A stretch of 64,000 nt of DNA, taken from assembly GCA_019055375.1 (NCBI GenBank), contig JAHQIW010000362.1, positions 62,001-126,000 on the forward strand, written 5' to 3'. The translations under genes were made by a program, and so were the position numbers. Under the pieces are notes generated by a model. That model was not told the DNA's origin and made no database searches. It saw nothing but the letters and a program-made list of their open reading frames with translations. Below, piece by piece: positions 46,501 to 56,692 of this stretch. Origin of the DNA: Parelaphostrongylus tenuis (Eukaryota > Nematoda > Chromadorea > Rhabditida > Metastrongylidae). Every line of letters starts with the position of its first letter. Positions within the stretch are counted from its first letter, which is position 1.

Positions 46501-47548
46501 TGAGAGACGGCAAATTCTTCCACACCCCACCTACAGTTCAAAGGTTGTCACGTCTGATTATGACCCTTTCGATCAATGTAGTACTTTTTGAATGGCCACT
46601 GATTTGAATGATTCAATGGAGTTAAAAAGCATGTCGAAATTGATTCGATATAAAGGGCGGAATGGTAATACGAGATGATTCAGAAGATGACAGAAAGCCG
46701 TGGACAATGGTGGTTTCTACTTCAAAGAATAGTTACTGTTGCTTTTGCTGTAAATTGCGTATAAAAACGAATTCCAAGAATTTTTCAGGGCTTTTGCTTG
46801 GCCCTACAATTCATTTCATGCTCTTGTTATCACATTCAATGTGCGGCTCTCAGCCCTTGCATTTAATTCTTCTCCTTGCACTGATCCTCCACAAAGGTTT
46901 TCGAACATTCTACGTGATGTTTCGGCTACTTTCTTAGGGTTTAGTCTACTTCATGAAAGTAGTAAATGCTGCTCAAAACGATTCTCAATTTTGAGGAAGT
47001 CAAGCTAGAGGATTTCTTAAGGCATTTGTCGATTCCTTTTATTTGAAAGTGCTGAGGAGATAAATCTTTAGAATATACAGGAATATTGAAATTTCCCATC
47101 TAGCATTGATTGCTGAACCACCTAATGATACGATTGCGATTATGTACGACCGCAGACTTTCATCAGAGAACTTTTATATCAAATGGCTACTTTTTAAATG
47201 ATTTAAAAAATTGCATCGGAGAAGAAATGATGATCATGACCAAGCGCAGTTCCGAAACAGTGCTAGTCAATGGCAGAGGAGTCCTGCTAGCTCAAAGGTC
47301 CATCGGCCTTATAGCTATAAAACCTTGAAAAGAAGATCAAAATATTCTTTGAATCAATCCTATAAATCGCTATCAAGGAGTATGAAATAGTAAAACACAG
47401 CCGAGTCTGACCACTTAGTTCTTGTCCTATCATCGCCAAAATGATCTTTTTCTTGCTCCGCCTCCACATCCTTCTCGACTATCTTTTTACCCTTCATTTA
47501 CGTTACTGACGCGAAATTTCCCACTGGGCAAATGTCTTGCCATTCCAG
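46501..47548. other. No supported gene
   Basis: Short frames only. The frame at 47110-47328 (SNGYFLNDLKNCIGEEMM) is protein-like but has no recognised family. Confidence 0.35.
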
Positions 47549-47640
47549 AAAACGATTATGAGGACGACGCCGAATATATTGAACTTATTCGCAAGTGGCA
47601 AACTATCATAGAAGTACCCTACCGTCGACCGTGCATATAG
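47549..47640 (+). CDS. Candidate terminal exon, unknown protein
   Basis: A plausible 3' splice site (TTGCCATTCCAG) precedes a 92-bp stretch reading NDYEDDAEYIELIRKWQTII then EVPYRRPCI and a stop. Composition is acidic then basic, and third positions look coding rather than AT-drift. I could not find an upstream exon with matching phase and I do not recognise the sequence. It may be a host gene end or a chance frame. Confidence 0.25.
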
Positions 47641-48318
47641 ACTTCGCTCAAAACAATAATAGTCTCTGATACATGATAACATGTTTGAGCCAGCTGTCAT
47701 GAGTCTCATATGGGCACTTAAACAGTGCTAGACAGGCCCTTGTTTCGCCCTTCCGGACCCCTCAACAGCATAGTCTCCCACGGTTCAGCTGTTATCATGG
47801 GAATATGCCTCTATACAAAGGAATCGACTCCGAATAATAGATCACCGCAATTAGATGACAAAATCTTCCGACATAAACTACCATTATCATAGAGTACAAA
47901 ATATGTTCAAGTAACAGCCAGGAGAAACTCTGAGAGCGTCGTCAAGTTTGTATTGGGTCCAAAGTGATGTCAGTCGTGGAATCCCACTTTACCAAGGCAT
48001 AGATCGCCAAATTTTTGGTAGTATGTATTAGAGACTCGATTCAATTGCATTCTATTACTTATCAAAATTTGGATTTTCATTTCTCCCATGCCACCTTCAT
48101 CTTCACTCTAACACACGTCCCATGATCTGATTATCATACTGACATACACGTTTGTACATTCCAAGTTTAGTCCACAATGCTCGAGTCATAAGTTTGAAGG
48201 AATATTTCAATCAAAAACTATTTGAGTGAAAGCACAGCCATATGTTCACGCCAAGTTCTTGCCGTCGCTTGTGTAGTAGCTATTTTCTACATCTAGAATT
48301 TCATTTATACACTCTGGT
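47641..48318. other. No supported gene
   Basis: No exon or element recognised. Confidence 0.35.
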
Positions 48319-48771
48319 TTATAGCCTCGTTAATGTCGCTGCTGCCATCGCGAGTTGTTCAGCATCACAAATATTTTCTCTGCATACTTTCAAAGATTTA
48401 ATGATGCTATCATAGCAATCGAAAACAATATGGTGGTCCAATGAAGAATATGGTAAATATCAACGTGGCTTAGTAGCAGAGCTCATTTCCTGACTTCACC
48501 CGAAGGTAGTTATCTGCAATGTTACATTGTTATGAATCCAATTTTTTTCCAACAAGAAAGCAAATTTATCCGCTGAAGAATGGAACGCTATGTCAATTTA
48601 TGCTCGAAAGTTAATGCAATTCACTGAATGCCGCATTTACCATCACCATACTTATGTCATTGCAAGCTATAGGTTACATAGTGTTTACCTTCGACATGAA
48701 GCTTGTTCGTCGAGGACTGCCATTAAAGCTTCAGAAATCTCGTCCTTTGGAAATGTGGTCGTACCATAGGC
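48319..48771 (-). CDS. Candidate last two exons of an unknown gene (gene Y)
   Basis: Exon 48689-48771 (83 bp) follows an excellent acceptor, ATTTTTCTTCAG, ends at a good donor (AAG/GTAAAC) and encodes AYGTTTFPKDEISEALMAVL plus DEQASCR. It leaves 2 nt. Exon 48319-48379 (61 bp) follows GTATGCAG, starts with the 1 nt needed, and encodes ENICDAEQLAMAAATLTRL and a stop. The intron is 309 bp. The motif TFPK(D/E)-I-E-M--L recurs in the candidate gene at 56.3 kb with the same exon phases. Function is unknown. An RTE copy lies immediately upstream, so the rest of the gene may be displaced or lost. Confidence 0.4.
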
Positions 48772-48884
48772 CTGAAGAAAAATAATTGAGTTACTTTTTA
48801 AGTAAAAATTATATAGATTACTAAATCTACACAAGGTGTTGGTATTTAGTACATATAGCCATAGAGAATGGCGATATTTTGGTA

Positions 48885-48932
48885 TAATTATATATACATG
48901 TGTATAAATATATATATATATATATATATAAT
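48885..48932. repeat. TA microsatellite
   Basis: A TATATA array of about 40 bp just upstream of the RTE insertion. Confidence 0.85.
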
Positions 48933-48999
48933 GATATTTTGGCGAAAACATCGCTGTTCTACAACAATATTACCATAGACGTAAGAAAAGAGGTTTGAC

Positions 49000-49915
49000 A
49001 TGGCGATACAATTTCGTCGAAATTCCCTCAAAAGCGTCATGTGAACATTAGAAGGGACGATATGGGGAGTTAAAATTGACGGTCGACAATTGAACCATCT
49101 TCGCTTTGCTGATGATATCGTCCTCATAACACCAAGCATCAGCCAAGCGGAACGAATGTTGACCGATTTCGACAACGCCTGTGGAAGACTGGTCTTCAAC
49201 TAAATCTAACGAAAACCATGTTAATGAGGAACGGACGGGTTTTGAATGCCCCATTTGCGCTCAGCGGAACGAAAATCTTCGAATGCTCCAGTTACGTCTA
49301 TGCAGGCCGTGAAATCAACATGGTGAACGACCTAGCTCCAAAGTTGAGCAGGACGAAACGAGCGGCTTAGGGAACGTTCAAGAGCATCGAAAATGTAGTG
49401 AAAAGGACAGAAAAACATCCGACTCCGTGCCCACCTTTTCGACTCGACAATTATCACTGCCCTGACGTATGCAGCAGAAGCCTGCTCGTTACGTAAGCAG
49501 CACGAAAGATCACTTGGCGTTATTGAACGCGTAGTCGAAATTTCGATGCTAGGAGTATCCCGTATCTCACAAATGAAAGAAAGGACCAGAGGTTCCAACT
49601 TACATCAAAGATCGAAAATCCTAAAAATCCGTTCCGCACACCAGAATATCGAAAGTAAGGTGACCCGGACACGTGATGCAATTCAACGACAACCGATGGA
49701 CGAGAGCCGTTGCCGCCTGGATTCCTCGAGACGTCAAGCGCTCTACAGAAGATCACCGACCTGATGGTCCGATTTCTTCACAAAAGGCATAGAAGAAAGA
49801 TACGATGTTCAGCGAATCCCTAAAGCGTAGGAAAATTGAAGTGTTGTTGGTGCTCTCTCGAGTCACTCGACGATCAACGGGCCGACAGGTGATACAGGTG
49901 ATACCATGGATCCTT
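49000..49915 (+). pseudogene. Second RTE reverse transcriptase copy, heavily mutated
   Basis: It aligns with the 19.5-kb copy along its whole length: GATACAATTTCGTCGAAATT, CTTCGCTTTGCTGATGATAT (the FADD box), GAACGACCTAGCTCC, CCGTGCCCACCTTTTCGACT and GATTCCTCGAGACGTCAAGC, ending GAGTCACTCGACGATCAACG and GACAGGTGATACAGGTGATA. Small indels shift the frame many times, so only short pieces translate. It is truncated at nearly the same 5' position as the 19.5-kb copy and lies in the same orientation. Confidence 0.9.
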
Positions 49916-50032
49916 CGCTCAAGGCATTCGGCCCACCAGACTCGTTTTGTACTTATCCGCGCAATCTTTTTAGATAAATCAACGGCAGTATTTGAATAAT
50001 AATAAGAAGCATCTATCTCTTTAGAAAAAACA

Positions 50033-50096
50033 GTCATAACTATGGACGAATGTTGCCGAATACGGTCATAGCTATGGACGAATGTTGTCGAAGACG
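50033..50096 (+). repeat. 32-bp tandem duplication
   Basis: Two adjacent units starting GTCATA(A/G)CTATGGACGAATG differ at only a few positions. Confidence 0.8.
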
Positions 50097-50167
50097 CTCA
50101 TTCGAATAATCTTGTTTCAAGATAGAAAAGTTACATGGTATCTGTCATTGTTGAAAGCGAAGGCTAC

Positions 50168-50244
50168 TTCCCGTAAAGTTTTGCCATTGAAGATCCATTT
50201 TCCATTCAAGGAGCTGGCACCGTGGAGCATTTTGAGGAAAGGAT
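50168..50244 (-). CDS. Candidate exon, unknown protein
   Basis: The acceptor AACTCCAATTTTCACAG and a fair donor (GGGAA/GTAGCC) bound 77 bp encoding SFPQNAPRCQLLEWKMDLQW then QNFTG. The codons look used rather than random. Phases (1 nt in, 1 nt out) do not join directly to the exon at 48.7 kb, so either an exon is missing in between or this belongs to another gene. It lies on the same strand, upstream of the RTE insertion. Confidence 0.3.
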
Positions 50245-50589
50245 CTGTGAAAATTGGAGTTTAGAAATATTAGTGTAAAAATATCTCTAGCACTACTATG
50301 AATGGGCATTATCAGAAATTCTGAGCATAAAGACTGATGTTTGAGTAAATTCATCACATTCTTCGATAACTAGAAGCTAAATAAGTTGTATTCTATTCTA
50401 AGAGATAATTTGATCAGTGTATTCTTGCACTCTTGCATTTAATTCTTGCTGTTATGAATACAACAGTACCAAGTACTAGACTGATATAAAATAGACCATA
50501 CTGAGCTTTTTTGACATATCGCGAAAATTATAAAATCAGGCTTGTGCAAAATTTTCTGTGAGTACTGGTCTGAAACCTCAAATATTATT

Positions 50590-50775
50590 GTGAATTGCTG
50601 ATGCTGTGGTTGGTGGCTGATAGCTAACACAGAGATGTTGAGGATTGAGTGGTGGTGCAAATGTGCCTTGGTGGTGTAGTGGTAGAGCACGCCTCTCCGG
50701 TATGTATGAAACACGGGTTCGATTCTCGACTGAGACCGTGTTTTTGCCACCACTCAGTTCTCTAAGGTATATACG
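50590..50775 (+). mobile_element. T2 element, copy 2
   Basis: It shares TGGTTGGTGGCTGATAGCTA and GCAAATGTGCCTTGGTGG with the 38.1-kb copy. The tRNA-like unit (50665-50736) keeps the D arm GTGGTGTAGTGGTAGAGCAC and the B box GGGTTCGATTCTCG, but its anticodon and acceptor stems are disrupted. The right TIR (CCACCACTCAGTTCTCTAAG) is present. The left TIR is eroded, though an inner repeat (GATTGAGTGGTGGTGCAAA) pairs with the right side. Confidence 0.7.
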
Positions 50776-50816
50776 AAACATCACAAAACTGCGAAAAATG
50801 CAGTTAAAATACTAGA

Positions 50817-50991
50817 ACTTTGGAGTACTGTGATTTGCTTCAAGTGATAAACGACAGTAGAATGGTAGACACTGAGTTCTTTCGAAACATCTTGTAGTCT
50901 TACGATGATCATCTTCGATCATTGCTTTCAGGTGGTCAATGTGAACTTCCCGTAGCTCGTCATTACGTTTCTCATCTTCAAGGTTTTTGTA
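50817..50991 (-). pseudogene. Mariner transposase N-terminal fragment
   Basis: Minus strand: NLEDEKRNDELREVHIDHLK and AMIEDDHRKTTR, then after a frame change KELSVYHSTVVYHLKQI. This is the mariner order DLEDKPRSGRPSEVDNDQLK, IIEADP--TTRE, ELNVSHSTVVRHLKQI. It corresponds to the linker and second helix-turn-helix. No catalytic domain adjoins it; the T2 element lies on its 3' side. Confidence 0.75.
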
Positions 50992-53089
50992 GCAAAGGTC
51001 TGAGGTCACTAGTAGACCCGAGATCAAGCGAGGTGGCCAGAGCACCAAAATTGTCGCAAAGGTTTGTAGCCGATGCACTAAATTATATGTGGGGGTCCAG
51101 TGGTTTTGTACTGTGAGGTGAAGGTTCAGTGGCTTTATGGTTTGGTCTCTGTATCGTCTTGATATGGATCCAACCGATGTCTGAGTGTGATTGGATTGTC
51201 CTTAGCGGCGCACTGACCATTGTGCTGTCACGCGTTGGACATGCGAGTTGCGGCGACTTTTGCCCTTTGAAAGTGGCTCGTTGCACTTTCCGGGTTCGCG
51301 GGCTTAACTTTGGACTGTGATCGAATGGTCTTCTGCCAACTTGTGTCTTATAACGGACAGAGCACAAAGTTCAAATCCTTTTATATGGGTCATACCAAAC
51401 AATGGGGTGGAACCAAACTTGGCGTGGGGCCAAACAGCTTGTTAGCACTAGACAGTATGGTAGATCCAAACAACCTATAGTATACATACATTACTATAAA
51501 AGTAATATAATAATATTATGTACATGAATGTGAGATATCATTATGTGAGTACGACTGAATGAGATGTATCGTCGTCTGACGATACCGTGATTGTTATTGA
51601 CGAAACATGACTAGGCAACGGAGCCCGTTTGGGGCTGCTATGCTCGCCCCGGAGTACAAGCACCAGCGGCGGGATCTAGTGGGTGAGTGTATTGTGATAG
51701 CAGTGGAATCACTACTGATTAAATATAGGCAGAGTCCCTTAACCGCGGTGGTAGGCCGAGCATAGCCTAAGTGAGTTTGCACCGCAACGTAAGTGATATG
51801 TTCCGCTCAAAATTATGTTAAGTTCATGTGGCAGTTGTATGAACGCAACGTTATGACAGCACTCGGCACGAGACTCTGTAAAGAGAGCAATAGTGGATCG
51901 ATAATGACTTGAGGTGAGGAGGTTCGGATGAAGTCACACGACCGTTCGGATGATGCCCCGTGATCGAACTGACTGTTGAGGTTGGCGGTAGATGGGTGCC
52001 GCCTTCGCCACTTGGACCATTTCTGCCTGAGGTCCTCGAACCTCTGCGATGCCATTTGCTCTCTAAGGTCATGGACCATCTGCGTTGTCTAAATCATCAT
52101 GTAATTCCCGAAAAGATGTCAAAGCTCCCTTGGGAGGTTTGCTATAGCTTTCGTCCAATTCTTGAGACATCACTACACTGTACGTCCAATACATTTCCTG
52201 ATCGAAATGCGCTGTTCAGCTTGCGAGTTGTCTGTTTTGCTTCATAGTCTATTTCGAACTCAATTTAGAAAACGTCCATATTTACTTTTTGTCTAACATT
52301 TTTTCCCTGGACTAAAGTAGCTATAAAATAGCCATCAGGTAATACGTCTTCAGCAACAAAACATAGAGGGAGAAATGCACATTATAATAATGTCTATCAC
52401 AACCACATTTATCTGAGAATTCATCTCAATATCAGACGGCAAATCAACAATGCATACACGCAAATTTGGGCAGCAACCTGACTAAAGTAATTGGGGAGTT
52501 CGGAGTACGATAGATATATACAAGAGGCTTTTTGACTACTATCATAATGATAGATTAGTTTCAACCAATAAAGCTCCTTGTGTCAAGGATATGTTCAATG
52601 AAAGGAGACAGTGGCAGGCAACGACGAAGGCGTATTGATGGGAAAGCACATAGCTCATTATGTGGTAAGAAAATGTTTTCCACTACGCAATAATGAAAAT
52701 CGAAATTTCACCTACCGTAGATAAAAGTGATGTTATGAAATCTGTTGGCGAAATCTAGGAATAGCCTTAGAATTTTCAAAAATTGTTCACTGGGCGTAGA
52801 CTCCGCTTCTCGTCTACCTTCCATGTGTCTATTCCAGTATCCTACAGTCTCTAATTATTGAGAAGATGGTGGCGGTCCCATTGATAAAGTTATACTTGCC
52901 TGAAACATTAGTACTTCTACTGAATAGCTGAAAACTCTTTTTTGAGAGTATATAAATAATCTTCCATGTTACACACAATGGGGAGACTTTGAAGCAGAAG
53001 CAATCATTCCCGCACAGAAACGTAAAACCTCAGCACTCAAATTTCTCGAAACATTTTGGGTCTATATCAAAAAATCAAACGTTAACTAC
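50992..53089. other. GC-richer stretch without a recognised gene
   Basis: Positions 51000-52250 are clearly GC-richer than the rest. A minus frame at 51813-52079 reads MVHDLREQMASQRFEDLRQK and WSKWRRRHPST, which looks protein-like and follows an AG acceptor (GACAACGCAG). I do not recognise it; it could be a retroelement gag-like piece or a host exon. Positions 52260-53089 show nothing. Confidence 0.3.
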
Positions 53090-53149
53090 AAAGATGAGGG
53101 CCTTGTTATCACAAGTGATTTTTTGCCATTTCTTATCGAATTTGTGGAT
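53090..53149 (-). CDS. Candidate exon, unknown protein
   Basis: A good acceptor (TTTCTCTCTCAG) and a weak donor (TTT/GTAGTT) bound exactly 20 codons, IHKFDKKWQKITCDNKALIF. No partner exon of matching phase was found. Weak candidate. Confidence 0.2.
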
Positions 53150-53559
53150 CTGAGAGAGAAACTTATCTCGGCCGTGTGAGACTCGGTGCGGCTGGTTACA
53201 CAACAACTGATGGACCATATAACAATATGGTGAGTGATAATAAATGCTGATTGGCACGCATTTTAACATTTGCATATTAAGGTTAGATTTCCAAAACCTA
53301 TCTCGTCTTCCTGATTAAGAAGAATGTACAGTGTTGACGAAACACGGACGACCCAGCATAGTAGTAAGTTTTATTCAAGTATCCAAGTAAGTAAATATAT
53401 TGAATTTCATCTTGTTTCAAAAGTGCTTGATTGGCTGCGATTGGGTAGAGTGAATAGCAAAACCTAGCCAGGCTTTCAAGAAGACAGTACGCTAATCGTC
53501 AACGATGATCATTGCATAATATTGTATTCAATACATTTTGCTGTCAACATCTTCATTTC

Positions 53560-54960
53560 TACTCACCATGGAAAGATGTAATCCAAGGTTCGCAATCTTC
53601 TGGAGGAGAGCTATGGACGAGTGACAACCAATGGCAACGATTGGCATCAAGCCTTACCATTGCTTTCATGTCTATAGTGGCAGCTCAAGTTCTCAATCGT
53701 GGTCCATTAATCTACTCTCGATGCATAGATGATTGTCTTATTATCTGCTCTACACAGGGGGGGGGGGGGGGTGTGGACACATGTTTCGATCTTTTGAATA
53801 GACAGTCAGAACACATTAGTTTACACGGGAAAAACCTAAAGAGAACTGGCTCCAATTTTGAACGTTCAAATTTATCTTTTTGAAAGTGGCTACATAACAA
53901 AATTATATCGCAAGCTATTAACGCACTACCTTTCTTCCCACCCCTCACACACGAAGATAGCGCTCGTTCGAAACATGTAACGAAATGCTACAAGTGTTTA
54001 TACGGGGAGTGAGGAGAGAGAAGAGTCACTACGTTTGGCACGAAAAAAAGCCATTTCGAATGGCTACTTAAGAGCGGGCCACTGAAGTTGGATCAATAGG
54101 GAAAGATATGCCCCATAACATTAATAACGAGATCGATGTTTTTGCAAATCTAGACGTGAAGATACTTTGGAAACTACCTTTTATAACGAATGAAATAAGC
54201 ACAGTTATGAAAAGGTGTTTAAGGAACGGTGGTCTGGAGAACTCCATAAGAATCATAGAAATTCCTTCTAGAACTTACGTCGCCAATTGTTTTGGAACCG
54301 CTTGTACGACCGTTTGTGTGAGACTGACAACTGTAAAGTATGCCTTAATGGTAGAGAAGGGATCGCATGAGTTCGGGTACAATATACCTGATCTTGTGCA
54401 CAATATGTGGTGAAGAATATATTGGCGAGACAAGAAGACCACTTTCGATCAGCATAAAAGAACACTAAGATGGGACAGACAACAGCAAAACAAGTAAGCC
54501 TTTAGGGGGCACACATAGTCGAAAAACACGACAACACGGACTCTGATGTGGTAATGAAAATCTTTCGGCAGTAATCAAAAACATTAGCGCAAAAAACCCT
54601 TGAGACTTTTTGATAAACCGTAAACGACCGGAAATGAATAGGAGGGGAAAATGCCACAACATAACATGTGATATGGCACCTTATCGCAAAATTATCTTCT
54701 AGTCCGAGTGTAATTTAATTTGTAAATCGTGTCCCACTGGACCGGTGACCGCTCTCGGAAACTCACAAAAGTGGGGCTTTTCAGAATGACTAGACTGTTG
54801 ATTTCATTTCCCTTTAGACTTTTGATGCTTGCGAAATATTAACCGAGTAATCAGATATGGTATGATTTATACGTCTAGGCTCTGACGAAGGCGTTACCGT
54901 CAAAACGTTAGCCACCGAGTTTTGAGGAAAAGAAGAAATTACCAACCTAGTGCAAGTTAT
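53560..54960 (+). mobile_element. PLE copy P3 (RT to 3' tail), degenerate
   Basis: RLASSLTIAFMSIVAAQVLN (motif B remnant) and YSRCIDDCLIICST (motif C) lie at about 53638-53755. A run of 15 G follows. VDTCFDLLNRQSEHISL and LSSHPSHTKIALVRNM-like sequence continue in other frames. NCFGTACTTVCVRLTTVK and EEYIGETRRPL-like codons (about 54290-54440) are the GIY-YIG relic. The tail at 54865-54925 has CTCTGACGAAGGCGTTACCG, TCAAAACGTTAGCCACC. Similarity to P1/P2 is clearly lower than between P1 and P2, so this is an older insertion. Confidence 0.8.
53757..53771 (+). repeat. G15 homopolymer inside PLE RT
   Basis: Fifteen consecutive G residues follow the codons for CSTQ in the RT and are absent from P1 and P2, where the codons read CSTQKELDSCF. 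Either an expansion or a base-calling problem. Confidence 0.9.
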
Positions 54961-55244
54961 TTAATAAAGAATAGGACAGTTCGCAAGAATTTTTGCATTT
55001 CTTCAATCATGCCGAGGTTCAAAGATAGTCGGATCTTTAAATGTTTATTTCGACTAACACTGCGGGGTGACGCGTCATTTTTTATAGAGTTGTTTGTTAG
55101 TAGATAATAGGCTTTGATTTTTGAAACCGCAAATCGGTCCATCGCTGTATGGGTGTATTTGGTATGTGCGCTACTATCTACGTAATATTTTGTATTCAGT
55201 GGACATGCAAAACTACGAAGCTTAGCAGAGAATATAACCCGCTG
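54961..55244. other. No supported gene
   Basis: AT-rich DNA between the PLE tail and the T1 repeat. Confidence 0.35.
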
Positions 55245-55325
55245 TTACCCTTTCAGGAGCAACTATTGCGTTCTCCCCGGAAAGGATGAAATGTGGGTTC
55301 CAATTCCGCTAAAGCCCAAAATCCC
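55245..55325 (+). repeat. T1 tRNA-like element, partial copy 3
   Basis: GTTCTCCCCGGAAAGGATGA and AATGTGGGTTCCAATTCCGC match the anticodon-side and T-arm part of the T1 repeat at the window start. The 5' half is not recognisable. Confidence 0.5.
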
Positions 55326-55527
55326 TCATATCGTTCTATATTATCGAATACATCCTTCAAACATCACAGTATCGCTAAAAGAGAGTGGGTTCATTGTGAT
55401 ATCTGACTACTAGGGCAAATCGTTAACAATTGATTGTCGACAGATCGAGTGTCTGTTCACATGAAGAGTGGTAGCACTGGCAGGTCGATTGCTTGAATCG
55501 CGTAAAGAGTGGTTGCAGAACAAGAGC

Positions 55528-55605
55528 CTCGATAGCGGAATTGGTTAGCCCGCGTCTCCGGAAAAGGTGAGATGCGGATTCTATTCCCGCCTAAAGTTTA
55601 CAGTT
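55528..55605 (+). repeat. T1 tRNA-like element, copy 4
   Basis: GCCTCGATAGCGGAATTGGT then TAGCCCGCGTCTCCGGAAAA, GGTGAGATGC and GGATTCTATTCCCGCC. The D arm has the TGGT core, and the T arm is CGGATTCTATTCCCG. GCGTCTC and GAGATGC can form an unusually long arm where the anticodon arm should be, leaving no normal anticodon loop. Pseudo-tRNA repeat. Confidence 0.55.
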
Positions 55606-55900
55606 ATCCATGTCATCCTATAATATTGGATATATAATGTAACATTATATACCGATAGAAGTGCGATTAGATAATGAAATCTCACTAATTACTATAGCGT
55701 TTTATGGATCGTCTGATAAACACAGCAATCTCAGAAGTTGGTCGTGCTTCACTTGTGTTGAGTACATATTGAGTCTTTTACGCGCCATTTAACTCTAAAC
55801 GATATCTTGACTCACTGTAGTCAATAGAGTTGATGCAGCAGTTGTTTTCCAGCAATAATACCTATTAGTAAGCATCCTAATGGAAATGTGTGGTATACTT
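55606..55900. other. No supported gene; downstream flank of gene X
   Basis: Contains a frame that continues past the gene X stop in another phase, judged to be a shadow. Confidence 0.35.
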
Positions 55901-56357
55901 TCAACTATTATAAAGATCATCTTCGCCCAACGTCTTCCAAAACATCTGCGTTGCCAGTGATTCATAACATAAAGTGTAGGAGAACAAATCCGTGCTCCAA
56001 AACGAATCAAACAATAGCAAAGTGAGCTGCATAAAGGTCACAATGGCCACTTCATGAGTTTAAAAACTCTGATTTGTCTGAAGGATACTTTCACGTCAGT
56101 ACCAGTCAACTGTACTCACCTCTTTACTGTCAGTTTCCGCGAAAGCCCGTTATTGAACACAAAGACAGTTGCGAAATTACCTTCATTTCCTTTGGATTCA
56201 TCAGTTATATCAGAACAAGTGCTAAAACAGCATGGCTTAACATCTCATCAGAAGCCGACGAGTGATACACCTGTACACATCTGTACCTCTTACTCTGCGC
56301 GTTTTTAGCGAGGAACTCCATCATACTCTCGTAAATAGCTTCTTTCGGAAAAGTTAT
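55901..56357 (-). CDS. Candidate 3' end of an unknown host gene (gene X), three exons
   Basis: Minus strand. Exon 56287-56357 (71 bp, acceptor ATGTTACAG, donor AG/GTACAG) encodes ITFPKEAIYESMMEFLAKNA then QSK. Exon 56128-56221 (94 bp, acceptor TGCTGTTTTAG, donor ACA/GTAAAG) encodes TCSDITDESKGNEGNF and ATVFVFNNGLSRKLT. Exon 55901-56026 (126 bp, acceptor CTTTATGCAG) encodes LTLLLFDSFWSTDLFSYTLC and YESLATQMFWKTLGEDDLYN, with serine and a stop. Introns are 65 and 101 bp, normal for nematodes, and phases join cleanly (2+1, then 0). The first exon resembles the 48.7-kb exon in sequence and phase. I do not recognise the family. A second donor (AAGAG/GTGAGT) would give another frame in the last exon. 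Confidence 0.5.
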
Positions 56358-56616
56358 CTGTAACATATCACAGTAGCCCCGAGTGTGATCATATCTCGAT
56401 AAGGTATTTGAATGAACAGACATTAAATGCTATTGATGAAGACTACAGTCATAAAGTGGTAAAACACGCATAAGGACATGCAATCATCTTGAATTGCTGT
56501 GTGCATAACATCGGTTTTAAGCAAACTCAGCTTTGCAAAAAAAAGAGACTTTTGGATGCACGAGAAATGTCATCTTCAGTTATGGGTAAAAAAGCTATCA
56601 TCGAGAAAAGAAATAA

Positions 56617-56692
56617 CTAGCCGACATTCTGGACAGCTTCAACTAAGTCATCTTTAACCGCGACAGGAGCACATAGGAAGACTGAATGGCGA
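56617..56692 (-). CDS. Candidate terminal exon related to gene X/Y motif
   Basis: The acceptor AAGCAACTTACAG precedes 76 bp encoding RHSVFLCAPVAVKDDLVEAV then QNVG and a stop. The stretch PVAVKDDLVEAVQNV resembles TFPKDEISEALMAVL (48.7 kb) and TFPKEAIYESMMEFL (56.3 kb) in spacing. It could end a third paralogue just upstream of gene X, or be a pseudo-exon. Upstream sequence to 56.89 kb is open in another frame. Confidence 0.3.

Noticed and set aside
46022..46530. Opposed open frames of 101 and 132 codons
   Set aside because: Both lie on the compound inverted repeat, and each peptide repeats the other's content, so symmetry rather than coding explains them.
51813..52079. Arg/Gln-rich minus frame as a gag or nucleic-acid-binding gene
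   Set aside because: Looks protein-like after an AG acceptor, but no family motif, zinc knuckle or neighbouring pol sequence was found.
53300..53370. CTGATTAAGAAG...GACGAAACAC as another hammerhead-like tail
   Set aside because: The box reads CTGATTA rather than CTGANGA, the putative stem II is long and unpaired, and no PLE tail sequence follows.
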